Part shown: in pieces, positions 10,116 to 22,155 of the stretch | Layout of the letters: the number at the start of each line of letters is the position of its first letter | Numbering within the stretch: position 1 is the first letter of the stretch | From: Coccinella septempunctata | Taxonomy: Eukaryota; Arthropoda; Insecta; Coleoptera; Coccinellidae | Assembly (NCBI RefSeq): GCF_907165205.1 | Contig: NC_058192.1 | Coordinates: 29,788,001 to 29,852,000 of the forward strand | DNA: 64,000 bases | Reading direction: 5' to 3' | Notes under the pieces: model-generated | What the model saw: the letters and a program-made list of their open reading frames with translations, nothing else | The model's database searches: none | Told to the model about the DNA's origin: nothing | Program-made: the position numbers and the translations under genes

Positions 10116-12979
10116 CAGGGTGTTTCATCATAAACTGGACAAACTCATATGACGTGTAGAGAACATCGGGAGAATCATTTTTTTCTTATGAAATATTTCC
10201 CGTTTTCGAAGCATAAGGGAGATACACGGTGTTTAATGTCATTTTCGAGCGTTATTATATTGAGTGTGGTCGGTTATGTATAAGACTGGAAGTAATGGTT
10301 TCTTGTCATATCGTAGTATTTTTGGATGCTTCATTCAGAAATATGTAGAGCACCGAAAAAAAAATTACAAAATGGCGGAAAACCTGCAATGTTCGTGATT
10401 TTTTTTTCGGTTGCCAAATTGATTTTCATTTCCTAAATTAACACAATTTTTAAAGGATATCTGTGAAAAAATTTTTTCAGAAATCGAACACAACTTTTTT
10501 TTTTACATGTCTACAGCGAAAAAAAAATTTCACTCGAAATTGATGTAATTTTTCACGATTGTACTTACTTTCATACCTAACACGAATATCAAAACAGAAT
10601 CGAAAAATATCAAACGGTTTCGTTTTTACAGCCATTCAAATGTCCCGTTCTGAAATAATAAAAAAACATGACACAGCTTCTGTTCTTAGGCCCATAATTT
10701 TTGAATTTGTATGTCGAAACATTCCAGATTGCAAAATGAATTTAAAAAAAATCAGTGAAACTTCATTGAGAGTCGAACTTCCTACTCTGAGTTAAGGATT
10801 AATGTGAAATATGAGTCTGTTCTAAGGTTCTGAGTATACATATTAATTTTCGTTGCCGAGCAACAGTAGCTGATGGAATTTGACAGGGTATTTGAATTTT
10901 ACTGAATAATTCGAGTATATTGAAACGATTTGTATGCAAACGAAAATGAAATATTCACTTTTAGAAAAAAATGATATGGTTCAGGCTTATTATGAAGCGA
11001 ATTCCTCAAGGAGAAAAGCAAGGGAAATTTACGCTCGCAGATTTCCAAGCCGAAACGTTCCTAATTTTAAAACTTTCATAGAAACAGTGCGTAAATTACG
11101 TGAAGAAGGTATTCTTCACCGCAAGAAGAAGGAAACAATCCGAAATAACGAAGAACGTATCCTGGATTTAGTGAGTGAAAATCCGATGGTATCAACGATA
11201 ACTCTAACAAATCATCCAAGTGTGAATAAGAGTAAATCCACTGTATGGAGAGTTTTGGAAAGAAAGCGAAATCGATACCATCCGTACCATTTCCATTCAA
11301 GTCAAACCTTAGAAGAAGGTGATTTTGAGAAGAGGAAAGAATTCTGTGAATTTATTTTAAGAAGGACACGTGAGAATAGGAATTTCCTACGTCTCATACT
11401 GTTCACGGATGAACCAACATTCCACAGAGATGGTTTCTTCAACAAAAAAAATAATATAATATGGCAAAGGGAAAATCCACATGCAACAGTAGCAAAAAAT
11501 AGCCAGAAGAGATTTTCTGTCAATGTTTGGGCGGGAATGAAAGATGGATTCATTATAGGACCGTACATTCTTCCTGAAACATTGACTGGAAATGGCTATA
11601 ATCAATTTTTGAGGGAAACTCTGCCCGATCTATTGGAAGATATTCCTTTGAGTCACTTTCAAGGAATATGGTACCAGCATGATGGTTGCCCTGCTCACAC
11701 AGTGAGGAGTGTACAAGAATTTTTAGACTCTCAATACCCTCGCCGATGGATCGGCCGATTGGGACCTGTCGCATGGCCTCCTCGTTCTCCAGATCTTACA
11801 CCTATGGATTTTTATTTCTGGGGTCATATGAAGAGTCTTGTTTATGATAAGCGAGCTCCAGTGACTTCGAGAGAAGAACTGATTCAAAGAATCGAATCAG
11901 CCGCCGAAGAGATTCGCCGAAACCCGGAAATGGTTCGTTCAGCGGTGGATAGTGTGGCGAAAAGGGCGAGAAAGTGTATCCTGAAAAATGGCAATATTTT
12001 TGAGAACGAATTATGAATAAATTTTATACTAATAGGTTTTTTTTGTTGCGTTTGTGAAATTGTGGAATTATTCGTAGAAATTTCCGGAATAATGCCATGC
12101 CATTAATATCTGGGAAGTATTAACCGCCAATTTCTACTCAAACTGCATAAATTGGTTTCAAGATAGTTGCAATATTATATTCAGTTAAATTCAAATACTC
12201 TGTCAAATTCTATGAGCTGCCATTGCTTGGCAACGAAAATTAAAAACCTTTGAACAGTCTCAATTCAGATTCCACATTTATTTTTAGGTACTTAACTCAG
12301 AGCAGGGAGTTCGACTCTCAATGAAGTTTCACTGATTTTTTTAAAATTCATTTTGCAATCTGAAATGTTTCGACATACAAATTCAAAAATTATGGGCCTA
12401 AGAACACAAGCTGTGTCATGTTTTTTTATTATTTCAGATATTCGAACGGGACATTTGAATGGCTGTAAAAACGAAACCGTTTGATATTTTTCGATTCTGT
12501 TTTGATATTCGTGTTAGGTATGACAGTAAGTACAATCATGCAAAATTTCATCAATTTCGAGTGAAATTTTTTTTTCGCTGTAGACATGTAAAAAAAAAAG
12601 TTGTGTTCGATTTCTGAAAAAATTTTTTCACAGATATCCTTTAAAAATTGTGTTAATTTAGGAAATGAAAATCAATTTGGCAACCGAAAAAAAAAATCAC
12701 GAACATTGCAGGTTTTCCGCCATTTTGTAATTTTTTTTCGGTGCTCTACACCATTTCTGAATGAAGCATCCAAAAATACTACGATATGACAAGAAACCAT
12801 TACTTCCAGTCTTATACATAACCGACCACACTCAATATAATAACGCTCGAAAATGACATTAAACACCGTGTATCTCCCTTATGCTTCGAAAACGGGAAAT
12901 ATTTCATAAGAAAAAAATGATTCTCCCGATGTTCTCTACACGTCATATGAGTTTGTCCAGTTTATGATGAAACACCCTG
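10116..12979 (+). mobile_element. Complete rosa-like (DD41D) mariner-superfamily transposon
   Basis: 2864 bp, flanked by a TA duplication (10114-10115 and 12980-12981). Both ends begin CAGGGTGTTTCATCATAAAC. The inverted repeats are unusually long, about 800 bp each (10116 to about 10912 and about 12180 to 12979), and nearly identical by eye. One uninterrupted transposase gene fills the middle. A decayed relative is at 54245-55140. Confidence 0.85.
10934..12016 (+). CDS. Mariner-superfamily transposase, DD41D type
   Basis: 360 residues, ATG to TGA with no break. It should cut and paste its own transposon in the nucleus. The N-terminal ~120 residues hold a helix-turn-helix region of the insect 'AREIYARRFPSRNVPNFKTF' kind that binds the inverted repeats. 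The RNase-H-fold catalytic Asp residues lie in 'LILFTDEPTF', 'WYQHDGCPAH' and 'SPDLTPMDFYFW'. Counting from the second Asp to the Asp of 'MDF' gives 41 intervening residues. The classic mariner spacing is 34; DD41D is the spacing of the rosa group. All catalytic residues are present and the gene sits centrally between intact ends, so the element may be active or recently so. Length matches the family (about 340-360 residues). Confidence 0.85.
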   Translation: MQTKMKYSLLEKNDMVQAYYEANSSRRKAREIYARRFPSRNVPNFKTFIETVRKLREEGILHRKKKETIRNNEERILDLVSENPMVSTITLTNHPSVNKSKSTVWRVLERKRNRYHPYHFHSSQTLEEGDFEKRKEFCEFILRRTRENRNFLRLILFTDEPTFHRDGFFNKKNNIIWQRENPHATVAKNSQKRFSVNVWAGMKDGFIIGPYILPETLTGNGYNQFLRETLPDLLEDIPLSHFQGIWYQHDGCPAHTVRSVQEFLDSQYPRRWIGRLGPVAWPPRSPDLTPMDFYFWGHMKSLVYDKRAPVTSREELIQRIESAAEEIRRNPEMVRSAVDSVAKRARKCILKNGNIFENEL

Positions 12980-13297
12980 TAGTTTACATTTGAAAAATCA
13001 GAAATCCCTGTCGTATCTCGAAAATGACTGGATCAAAAAATTTAATATCATATTCGAATTCCTCATAAAAAAAGTGCATTTAGAATGTAATAACGGATTT
13101 CGAATACGAGTTCAAATAAGCGAGTTATTAATTTCTCAATTTTCGTTCGTAACTCAAAATCTGTGAAAGTCAGGCTGGATCTGTTTTCAGTTTTGGATTA
13201 GTCAAGAAAAAAGAGCTCGAGAATGTGTCGTCCGTTTCCTTCTAGCTGCTATAATTCTCGAGATACCTTGAGTAGACAACGAATTTTGCCCACCCTG

Positions 13298-13555
13298 TAC
13301 TCTGAACAAAGAACATATGAATCAAATTTTACAAAAATGTAAGGTTGGTTTATAAGTTATAAGTATAATTGAAAAAATAGAGAAAATCAGTTAATCAACC
13401 TTTATCTCGGTTAATAGACCCATGTTATTAAAAACATCTCGGTTTTCACCATCTACCCTGATTGTATGCGCACTTCTCAATGATTTACCCTGTAAACGAT
13501 TAATTCATGAAAAAAAAATTATGTTCATTTGGTCCTAACTTTTGTTTTTAAAAAG
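13298..13555 (+). other. Probable 3' part of a Cdc37 intron
   Basis: AT-rich sequence ending in a T-rich tract and AAAAAG at 13550-13555, a fitting acceptor for the exon that follows. The nested transposons at 8971-13297 probably also lie in this intron. Confidence 0.5.
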
Positions 13556-13837
13556 GAGGCGGAGGAAGAAGAGCGGCAAAAACGCCTTGGACCTGGAGGC
13601 TTAGACCCAGTTGAAGTTTTTGAAACTCTGCCTGATGATCTCAAGAAGTGTTTCGAGACCCAAGATATAGCCATGCTCCACGAAGTAATAGCTAATATGG
13701 AGGAAGAGGAATCTAGATATCACATGAAGCGTTGTATCGATTCTGGTCTTTGGATACCTGATGCAAACAAGAAGAAAGAAATGGAAGAGGCAACACCTTC
13801 AGCTAGCGTATCAGCGAAGAACGTCGATGGCGATTGA
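13556..13837 (+). CDS. Cdc37: Hsp90 co-chaperone Cdc37, last exon
   Basis: The exon encodes the C-terminal domain of Cdc37, the adaptor that loads protein kinases onto Hsp90 in the cytosol. The reading frame gives an acidic start (EAEEEERQKR), then the family hallmark 'LGPGGLDPVEVFETLPDDLKK'-like block, 'CFETQDIAMLHEVI', and 'YHMKRCIDSGLWIPD', ending in a low-complexity acidic tail and TGA (13835-13837). The acceptor AG at 13554-13555 gives phase 0. The N-terminal kinase-binding and middle Hsp90-binding domains must be encoded upstream and were not found in this window. Codon usage and motif conservation suggest a working host gene. Confidence in identity is high; in exact exon start, moderate. 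Confidence 0.9.
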   Translation, partial: EAEEEERQKRLGPGGLDPVEVFETLPDDLKKCFETQDIAMLHEVIANMEEEESRYHMKRCIDSGLWIPDANKKKEMEEATPSASVSAKNVDGD

Positions 13838-14337
13838 AGCATTCATCAAGTTCTGATGTGAGTTAAATCTTCATACTGATCATTCCTGTTATAAATAATA
13901 TAATAATGTGTTGCTTTGATTATGTTTGTCTTCAGGCCAGAATTTTAAAAATCATTAATTTAAAATCCGCCAATTAATGCTTTTGTTCGATTATTCAGTA
14001 ATGAATGAATGTTTGAGAATCGGCCCCTGGCCTACAATTTATACAGGGACTAATGAAATGTATTCGCTGACATGGAAAAGGGACGGACGTAATGCATATC
14101 CTACGATAATTTATTCCAATGCTTCATCATTTCGTTCATATTCAGATTAACATTCGTTCATGTCTTGATGAAGAATTCACCAAATGTCACAAAACCCAAT
14201 TCCTGGCGTATTTTTCTCAAGAATTTAATAAAATAGCGACGTTATGACTAGGTTCGAGCCTTCCTCAGGGCTATGATGTCCAAACATAGGGTTTATGCAC
14301 TCGTCAATTTTTGACAATGATGACATTCGACCAAATC
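13838..14337 (+). other. Cdc37 3' UTR and downstream DNA
   Basis: Noncoding AT-rich sequence after the Cdc37 stop. No unambiguous AATAAA was fixed. No other gene was seen before MITE G begins near 14338. Confidence 0.45.
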
Positions 14338-16041
14338 GAGAATAAGAAGTTTTTCCGTGGCGGTGGCACCATGTCTTTTGCTTCATCCGATCCTTGTCCT
14401 ATCAAAGAAAGTCCAATGATACTATCTTGTTTTATTTTGTTCTGCGTTGATATTGATCACAGATTAAAGTTATCTGTGATCTCAATCGATCAACGAGATG
14501 AAAAAAAATTAACTGGGCCGTTTTCTCAACTGTTAACGATTATTTGTGGTTTACACATCAATTTTCGTTGTAAAAAAATTGCAGATATTTCAACACTGAC
14601 GAATGAAAAATAATACTCCTTCAAGATAATTTCTGTTGATAAATTGTATTCACGTGTAGGGGAATTCAATGTGAATTCAATAAAACATAGCTGATTTGTG
14701 AAATATCCACTATATTCATTTGTAGGAAACTTCACTCGTGAAGAAAATTTGAAGAAGAGACTCGAATGGATTTATGTATTTCTGTTTTCACATGCCTATA
14801 ATTCACATTACGTATTTCGGTATTATTAGAATGAATATTACTGAAGTTGACATAAAACTGTTAGATCTATCCGTCCTGAGATTTGGTTTCGCCCCAAATT
14901 CGAACAACAAATAGTGATGGTTCAGCAACTCCGAAATTTAAGCTGCATTTCTTGATTGTCTACACCGAAAACTGAACGGTATATTGAGGTAATTAAAGTT
15001 CCACCCTTTTTCTCGAAACTAATAACATTTTCACACACCAATAATCGCTTGTGAATACAATCAATTCGTAAGTCGTAGCTGTATTTAACTTAGTTTAAAA
15101 TATCAATCATAAATAGCAATCGACAATAAGCTGTCAATTTCTTAGACCCGTTTACACCAAACGCACTTAGTGTTAAGTGTCCCTTAAAATGAATCTCCTT
15201 AACTTAAATTACGTTGCACCAACTGTTAAGTGATCAGGCCCGGATCTAGGGGGGGGCAAGCGGGGCGCTTGCCCCGGGCGCCAGCCTAAGGGGGCGCCAA
15301 AATCAACCAGAGGTTGAAATTTTTTTACTTTTGATTTTCTCGGAAAAAATTAATTTCCTAGTGCTAAAATGGAAACTGTAGAATGGAAACATGATAAACC
15401 ATCACTATGCCTAAAATATTTAAAATCAATGAGGGATCAATTAACTGCATATTATTGATTATTCTACGATATATCTACGAATGACCGCCACACTTGGGTG
15501 AAATAGGTTGAAAGATCTGATATGTTTACACTGCGTCGCAAGCAGTAATTTCTTTGACTGGGGAATTGCCGACTCGTCGCCTTCTCATCTGGAACTAAGG
15601 GCCAAAATTTCCGATTTTCTATAGACCATAACATAAAAACTAATCCTTTCAGCATAATTCTGTTTGCATATTCGTAATCTATGCCTTAGTAAAAACACCA
15701 ATTTTGGTGGAAATCGGTAAGATCGAAATTTTTTCAAATTTTCCATAGATGTACCGAGTTTTTCACCATAATTTGAGCCCTCCTTTAACTTTGTTACTAA
15801 GAGAGGTACAAAAAAATGTTTTATACAAAAGTTTCACGAAATTGAGTTTTTTTTTAATGTTTTCACAAAATGAAATACATATATACAAAGTGGGCGGTTT
15901 TCTGAAGAATATTTTTGGTCTCCGATCAAAACCGAATTCATTCTGTACACTAATTCGAGGGCGTAGAACACGAATATGCAAACAGATATTTAAAAAAAAA
16001 AAATAACTTTTCAATAACACCCCAAAATGTGTGGCCTGTAA

Positions 16042-16440
16042 TGCGAGGATCATTTGGCATGGTCCTTAAAGTGCCCCAAGCACCCCAAAAAACCTATAGA
16101 AGGCATCCCGAATGTTAACATCAAATCAATAAATAGAAAAACCAGGGAAATTGAGGACTTGGCAAAAAAAAGGACTAGAATTCATGCACCTATATCCATT
16201 CACGACGATATCATACATACATATTGTCGAAAGTTAAACAAACCCAAAAACTTGAACAGGAACGAGCTATTAATGAAAATGAAGAAAAGGTTCATCAACC
16301 AGTACAACATTGATACAACTGTGGTCTTTACCGGTAACAGATTCTACATTCTTATGTTCGACCTAGATGATACTGATGAGCCCTCTCCAACAGAACCCTT
16401 ATACTCCAATGATAATATTCAAGTTCACATCGATGGTTAG
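16042..16440 (+). pseudogene. LINE ORF1 (gag-like) C-terminal fragment
   Basis: The frame is open from 16042 to TAG at 16438-16440. It starts in a gag zinc-knuckle ('EDHLAWSLKCPKHP'); the first Cys pair (C-V-A-C) lies just upstream in another frame, implying a 1-nt shift. The remainder is basic, with no other recognised domain. In intact elements ORF1 binds the RNA. The stop overlaps the ORF2 start in the string ATGGTTAG, so ORF2 was probably translated by termination-reinitiation. Confidence 0.6.
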
Positions 16441-19114
16441 ATTACTTTACAGCAATATTAACAGCTACATCCCCAAAAAACACATAATTAATCACTTTAT
16501 TGAGCAAAATGAAATATCTTGTGCCATGTTTGTAGAGGCAAAAATCCACGAGACGAGTTCAACAAATTACAGAAATTGGACAACAATTCAACGAATAGGA
16601 CATGTGATACAGAACACAAGGGGTGGAAGCATAGTACAGTGTAGCCCTAACATCAAATGTGGCAAAGCAAACCCACCAGTGATCAATAACCCTTTAAACG
16701 AGGTGACGCATTTCACTATTCCTTTCAAAGAGGAAAAATTGCATATTTTCCTAACTTACATACATCCTACTGCCAAAATAGAGGAAACTATTTTCATAAA
16801 AGCGTCCCAGTACAAGTATGCCATTATTATTGGAGACTTCAATGTGAATAGAGCTAAGAACAAGCAGATCAATAGTTTTATGGAAAGTGGACAATTTTCC
16901 AAGGCTGTAACGGATGCAACATTTTTGATGGGAAACGTTGAGAGTACTCCTGATTTAGTACTATTTTCCACCAACATTAGGCAAAATGTCAAGAAAATAC
17001 AATTGACACCTGATCTTGGTGCCAACCATTTAGCGATGATTTTGGAAATAGATATGAACAGAGATCCAATGGAAACGAATATCAAACAAATATCAAATTA
17101 TAAAAAATCCAACATTGATGAGATCAACAAAGAATTAGAAAAATTCATAGAAATAAATAAAAATAACCCAATAAACGGAAACCATGTTGAGTCTTTCAAT
17201 AGCTTGCTATCAGAAACCATCAAAAAGCATACCCCAATGATCTCGATCCACCCATACATTCATGAACTTCCCCCATACATTATAAAGCTAATAAAACAAA
17301 AAAGAAAAATATATAGGGAATATTGCAGAAATAAACTTCCAGAAGTCAAAAAATCACTGAATGAGCTCAATAGAAATGTAAACAAAATGATTCAACAATA
17401 TAAGGAGCACAAGTGGACAGAAGCCTGCGGCAGAATAAATGAATCTAAAGGGAAGACTTTCTATCATGAAATCAACAAGCTAACTAAATACAAAAAATAC
17501 ACACAAATTCCCACATTAATAGAAAATAACACAGAATACAAAACTGACCAGGAAAAGGTTGATTTGTTTGCTAGCCACTACAAGAACATATTCACATTTG
17601 ACAAAGAAGGTAATTTCGATAGAAATACTTATGATGAAGTGAATGCTTGGTATGAGGAATTTTTCAAAAACAGTAATACAGTTGAGGCTGAAAAGATTGA
17701 AATAAATGAAGCAGACTACTACCTAATACTGCAGAAAACAAAAAATAGTGCACCTGGGCCAGACAACATACCATGGACCATAGTGAAAGCACTAAACGAA
17801 AAAATACACAAACATCTAATGAGTATTTATGAATACTGTCTGAATAACTCTATATTCCCAGAAATATGGAAAAAAGGTCATATAATTAATATACACAAAA
17901 CGAGTTCAGACTCGAGCAAGGTTACCAATTATAGGCCAATAACTTTGTTGCCCGTGCTGGGAAAGCTTTATGAGAAAATAATTAAATCCATACTGGAAAA
18001 ACATTTAAACAAGTACATTCCCAATTACCAATTTGGCTTCAAGGAAAGGAATTCAACAAACCACCCACTAACAATATTGGTTTCAAATGTGCAAAATGCT
18101 ACTCTCAGCAAACTGAAAACTTCAGCATTGTGTTTGGACATACAAAAAGCATTCGACAGCATGTGGCACAAGGGACTACTTTTCAAACTGAACAAGATAA
18201 AATGCCCTGCTATCTTAATAAAACTCTGCAAGCAGTTTCTGGAAAACAGAAAGCTGACGGTAAAAATGAACAACTCATTTTCAACATCTTTCTCTCCAGA
18301 GTAAGGAACACCACAAGGATCTCCACTTTCCACAACACTATACAAATTCTATGGTTATGACATCTACCCTAAGACCACAAAGAAAAAATACATATTACAA
18401 TTTGCGGACGACACAACGTTGATTGTTCACGAAAAATCTCTAGAGACTTGCATGCAAGCACTACAGCTTCTGGTAAATGACATTATCAAATGGTTCTTTA
18501 AATGGAGACTAACACCTAACCCAGCCAAATCACAACTTATAATCTTCGATCACATAATTTCTCAAGGATCCCTACATATAATCATTAATGGTACGACTGT
18601 AACACCATCCCCATCAATAAAATACTTGGGAGTCCAAATCGATAACAGGTACAATTTCAACAGACACACAAAATTAATTAAAAAAAAGACCATATCTAGA
18701 GCGAAATATTTTGCAAAGCTAACCTATAAGAAACAGGGTATCAACATAAAGAGTGCCACAAAAATATATAAAACTATATGTCGACCCTTACTGGAATACG
18801 CCCATCCACTGTTTGCCAATTGCAAAGCCCCAGCAATTAAAAATCTGGAGGTGGCAGAAACGACAGCACTGAGGACCATCACTAGAATGAGGCACCCTAA
18901 CAATGTTCTGCATAATCCCCCAAACCACCTGCTTTTCTCAGCAACAGGAATTGAGCCAATCAAGGAGAGGATCAATAGGCTAAATAAAAAATTTTATTCT
19001 AGATTGTTAGAGTTAGAAGAAGTGATCCCCCAATATCATAAAGATGCAAACATTTCAACTAGAAAACACCCAACAGAGACTCTAATAAACAAATTAAGTA
19101 ATGTTTTATGTTAA
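16433..19114 (+). pseudogene. LINE ORF2: endonuclease-reverse transcriptase with one stop codon
   Basis: About 893 codons, normal length for Jockey ORF2. It starts at ATG 16433 ('MVRLLYSNINSYIP'). The apurinic endonuclease occupies roughly the first 220 residues ('IIGDFNVNRAKN', 'TPDLVLF', 'GANHLAMI'). Reverse transcriptase follows with 'APGPDNIPWTIVKAL', 'NYRPITLLPVLGKLYEKII', 'LDIQKAFDSMWH', 'GTPQGSPLS' and the catalytic 'QFADDTTLIV' (about 18400). A single in-frame TAA at 18302-18304, just before 'GTPQGSP', breaks the gene; the frame is the same on both sides. The C-terminal region has no RNase H. This copy cannot make intact protein unless the stop is read through, but it decayed little, suggesting a fairly recent insertion. 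Confidence 0.8.
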
Positions 19115-20485
19115 TATATAATTGTAAAATTTTTATAAATTAAAGTGTAAATTTATAGGCTGAAGGACCTCAGGTCGATGCCAATTGCTTATATGCTTAT
19201 ATTTGCAATAAACGACTGTTACTACTACTACTACTACTAAAAACGATAGACGATGGCGGGTTGCAAACGACATTCCTATAAATACAAACTTTTAAATTTT
19301 TTTTTATTTATGCAATTTTTGGGAGTATTTTGGGAAAAGAATGACTTTTAATGGAACAATGAGAAAAAATATCTTTTGATGGAACAATGGGAAAAAAATA
19401 TGAGTGATTTTATTCCCAAAGTACTCACTTAGGAAAAATCTAATAACATATGCGTAATCTATACGACCTCGAACTAGTGAAAAAAATAACTCGGGTTGAA
19501 AGTGATGACGAATATGCAATTAGATTTTTTTCCTACGAACCTTAGAAGGGGAGGGGGGCGCCATCATGAATGTTTGCCCCGGTAAAAAAAAATCGTAGAT
19601 CCGGGCCTGTAAGTGATATTTAAATGGCTAAAGCTAGCGCTCCTGTAATGACCACTTAGGTATTTAAGGGCGGGATTCTAACCTAAAATAATTTGTTGAA
19701 CTGGCTGCAGAATTTCTCATTTTTTATGGATTCTGAAAATTGAATGAATTTATTACTGAATACATACAAAGGCAAAAGAGAAGGCTTGCCTTTTCTTTTG
19801 CCTTTATTGTAATTCCATCAGTCTTTTTTAATTTTCAATTTGGTGTCACAAATCATATTATAGTTAGCAACAAACTATTTTCTTCTGTTGAGAAGTTGAC
19901 TGCCCTTTGTAAATTACCACCACTTGCTTGGCAATTCATTCATTCATCGTACTCGTTTCGTACTAACAAGGACAATAAGGACATTTTCTTCACGTTCCTC
20001 TTCAACAATAATAAAACAAATTCTCAGAAGACCTTACAAAGAAAGTGTTGTACTTATATAAACTTAGGTAGCTTTTATTTCACAATCCTTATCATTATCA
20101 ATAAAAATGCTAATTCAGCAACAAAAAGTTGTCACTCTTTGATAATAATTTAATAATTTACTCGAAACTGACCGACAGGACAATAAAATTAGGTTAATGA
20201 AATGACAACGACCATCGGCAACCGATCAACCAATGAAATGGCTTTATTGGACTAGGATGAAGTTGCACCAAAATAAAAAACTGAAATATCACTAGATATA
20301 AAAACTTAAGGGCCCCTTACTTAAGATTCTATCAAGCCACAGTCGTGCAACTGGGAATAAAATTAAGCGTCCATTAACTTTAAACGACGCTTAGTTATGT
20401 GCTCCTTTTAAGGGGGATTGGTGCAAACTGGCCTTAATAGCGCTACCTAAAGTAGTGGGAAAAACGAAACATATCCCATATTCTC

Positions 20486-20989
20486 AAAATTGGAAAAAAA
20501 ACTAATTAATGTATACACCATCTTTTTAGACATTATATTCTATTCTATTTTACTCGAGTTTATTACCGGTCAGTTTCTGTTGTCAGTAATGAATTTTCGA
20601 TACTATATTCTATATACTATCACAAAGATAATTTTCCGTTTGTAACAGTGTGAAATATTCGGAAAAAATTAAAATTTCGATTGTGCAGTGTTTATCAATT
20701 TGGACCTTATCCATTATTATATTCGAATTATCATAATCCAGTCAAAAATCTGTTATCAATTCATGAATTCATGTTATTAACTTTCCGAGATGCAAACATC
20801 TCTTATATGAATTTCCACATGAAAAAATTTCTCAAATTGTATCTCCTTTGGCTACAATTCGTATCCTGGTGAAATTGAAAAAAGATGTTTGTTGAGTGCT
20901 GCCATCTTTTCGAAGTAAGTGGAAACTATTATAATATTCATAACTTCTACTTATCGTTCAAATGTTCCGCTAACACCCCAAATTCTGGT
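20486..20989. other. Unassigned DNA
   Basis: AT-rich; nothing recognised. A frame at 20681-20872 has no family signature. Confidence 0.35.
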
Positions 20990-21300
20990 AGTCTTTTCCC
21001 CTTTACGCCTTATACGGATGGCGGGAAAGTCTCCTCTTAATCATATTACTCAGTCTATGATGGGGACTTCACGCTACATTATCACCTCTTGCGGCCAATT
21101 CACACGCAATAGCCCTCATTGATACAGTTCATTGTTGTATCTTATCCTCCACGCACCCTGATCTTATACTGCTCCCAAAATCCTCTGCAGTACCTTTCTC
21201 TCAAAAATATCAAGTTTGTTGATCTTCTCGTTAGTAAGTACCCATGTTTCTCTTGGGTACGTTTCAATCATTCTAATAATTTATTATTTTGTAGACTCTC
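20990..21300 (-). pseudogene. LINE reverse-transcriptase C-terminal fragment
   Basis: Read on the minus strand with several stops, the translation gives 'ETYPRETWVL', 'KLDIFERKVLQRILGAV' and 'WRIRYNNELY'. This block is typical of the region after the polymerase in RTE-like and related insect LINEs. No polymerase core survives. Confidence 0.55.
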
Positions 21301-22155
21301 GTCTTTATCTGTCTTTGTAGGTTTCGTGATCTGAATACGCGAGAAAGTGCGAAATATGCTTTGCTTTTGTGCATTTCTAGGTCGTCTGTACCATCCCTAC
21401 ATAGTTCAACCCCTCTTTTCGATATAATATTTCATTATGTTGTTATGAATTGGTATGAGTCTACCTGCTCTCGTTTTTCTTTGTTTTTACCTTGATTCTT
21501 TTATGTGGCCAAGTTAGTGTTAGCATTATTAGTGTTTTCTCGGTGAAATCAAAACCAAATTCAAAAATCTCCAATTCAAAACTTAAAAAGTAAAGATCAG
21601 AAAACTTTTTTAAATGAACCTCAGATTCGATTTCGAAGTATAAATATTAACCGATGGTACGAAAATTAATCCAGAACAACAGATAATAAATTTCACTTTG
21701 AATTATAATAATAAAATGGCGATTCGTGTTTAAACTTATCGAATATTTTACATAAAATTCAATGGTATTGAATGTCAGCTCTGTAACCGTAAGTGCTAGA
21801 GATAAATGGATAGCCCATTTTCGACCCCGATTTTCAAAAGATGTATAATAGCCGAAACACATCCCTCTATCTTCTTTTGTTTTCAAGTTATAAGTGAAAA
21901 CTCATTTGTCGACTCTTTGAATTGGTGCCTCTATTTCGTTGAGTTTCAGTAATATCTGCGAGTATTCATGGTTAATACTCAATGGTAATATCTAAAAGCA
22001 AATGTAACATTATACAGTCAAATTTTTATGTACAATTCAGTGGCATGGTCGATGTTTTTTCAGCTCTCCACTCAGTGATATAATCAAAACTTTCATTCTC
22101 TTGTATAAACCCTATGTTTTTTTCATATTTTAGTCCCATTTCTTTCTCCTCTAGG
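21301..22155. other. Unassigned DNA
   Basis: No gene or repeat boundary was recognised. Confidence 0.35.

Larger units (their letters stand above)
8971..13297. mobile_element. Foldback TA-target element split by a transposon
   Basis: The left end CAGGGTGGGCAAAATTCGTT at 8971 is matched by its inverse ending at 13297, each flanked by TA (8969-8970, 13298-13299). Without the 2.9-kb insertion the element is about 1.46 kb. Its arms are several hundred bp long: 8971-9560 pairs with about 9890-10115 plus 12980-13297. It has no coding capacity. The rosa-like transposon landed in the right arm at the TA of 'AACTATAGTTT', and the undamaged left arm near 9307-9320 shows the empty sequence. Confidence 0.75.
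16020..19241 (+). mobile_element. Jockey-like LINE, 5'-truncated, innermost layer
   Basis: Begins within ORF1 and continues through a full-length ORF2 to a 3' UTR ending in a short (ACT)n repeat at about 19219-19239. 5' truncation and a simple-repeat 3' tail are expected for target-primed LINE insertion. It lies within the hAT element. The exact 5' junction was not fixed. Confidence 0.75.
15235..19609. mobile_element. hAT-type element, third layer of the nest
   Basis: Ends CAGGCCCGGATCTAGG and inverted CGTAGATCCGGGCCTG, flanked by a perfect 8-bp duplication TAAGTGAT (15227-15234, 19610-19617), the hAT signature. Subterminal G-rich stretches (GGGGGGCGCC) are mirrored at both ends. Without the LINE it is about 1.1 kb; no transposase is present, so it is nonautonomous. 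Confidence 0.8.
15145..20433. mobile_element. PIF/Harbinger-like element, second layer of the nest
   Basis: Ends GACCCGTTTACACCAA and inverted TTGGTGCAAACTGGCC, flanked by TTA at 15142-15144 and 20434-20436. Removing it rejoins G copy 2 to the order seen in copy 1. After subtracting the hAT layer it is about 0.9 kb and noncoding; the frame at 19740-20153 has no recognised domain. Confidence 0.6.
14338..20485. mobile_element. G repeat, copy 2 (outer layer of a four-level nest)
   Basis: Inverse of copy 1 (5109-5665): 'GTGGCGGTGGCACCATG' at about 14355 matches the copy 1 interior, and 'TAGCGCTACCTAAAGTAGTGGG' near 20440 matches its other end. The two halves are separated by the insertion at 15145-20433. 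Ends are approximate. Confidence 0.6.

Noticed and set aside
14243..14260. B-box-like GGTTCGAGCCT suggesting a tRNA or SINE
   Set aside because: One mismatch to the B-box consensus, no A-box at a fitting distance and no cloverleaf.
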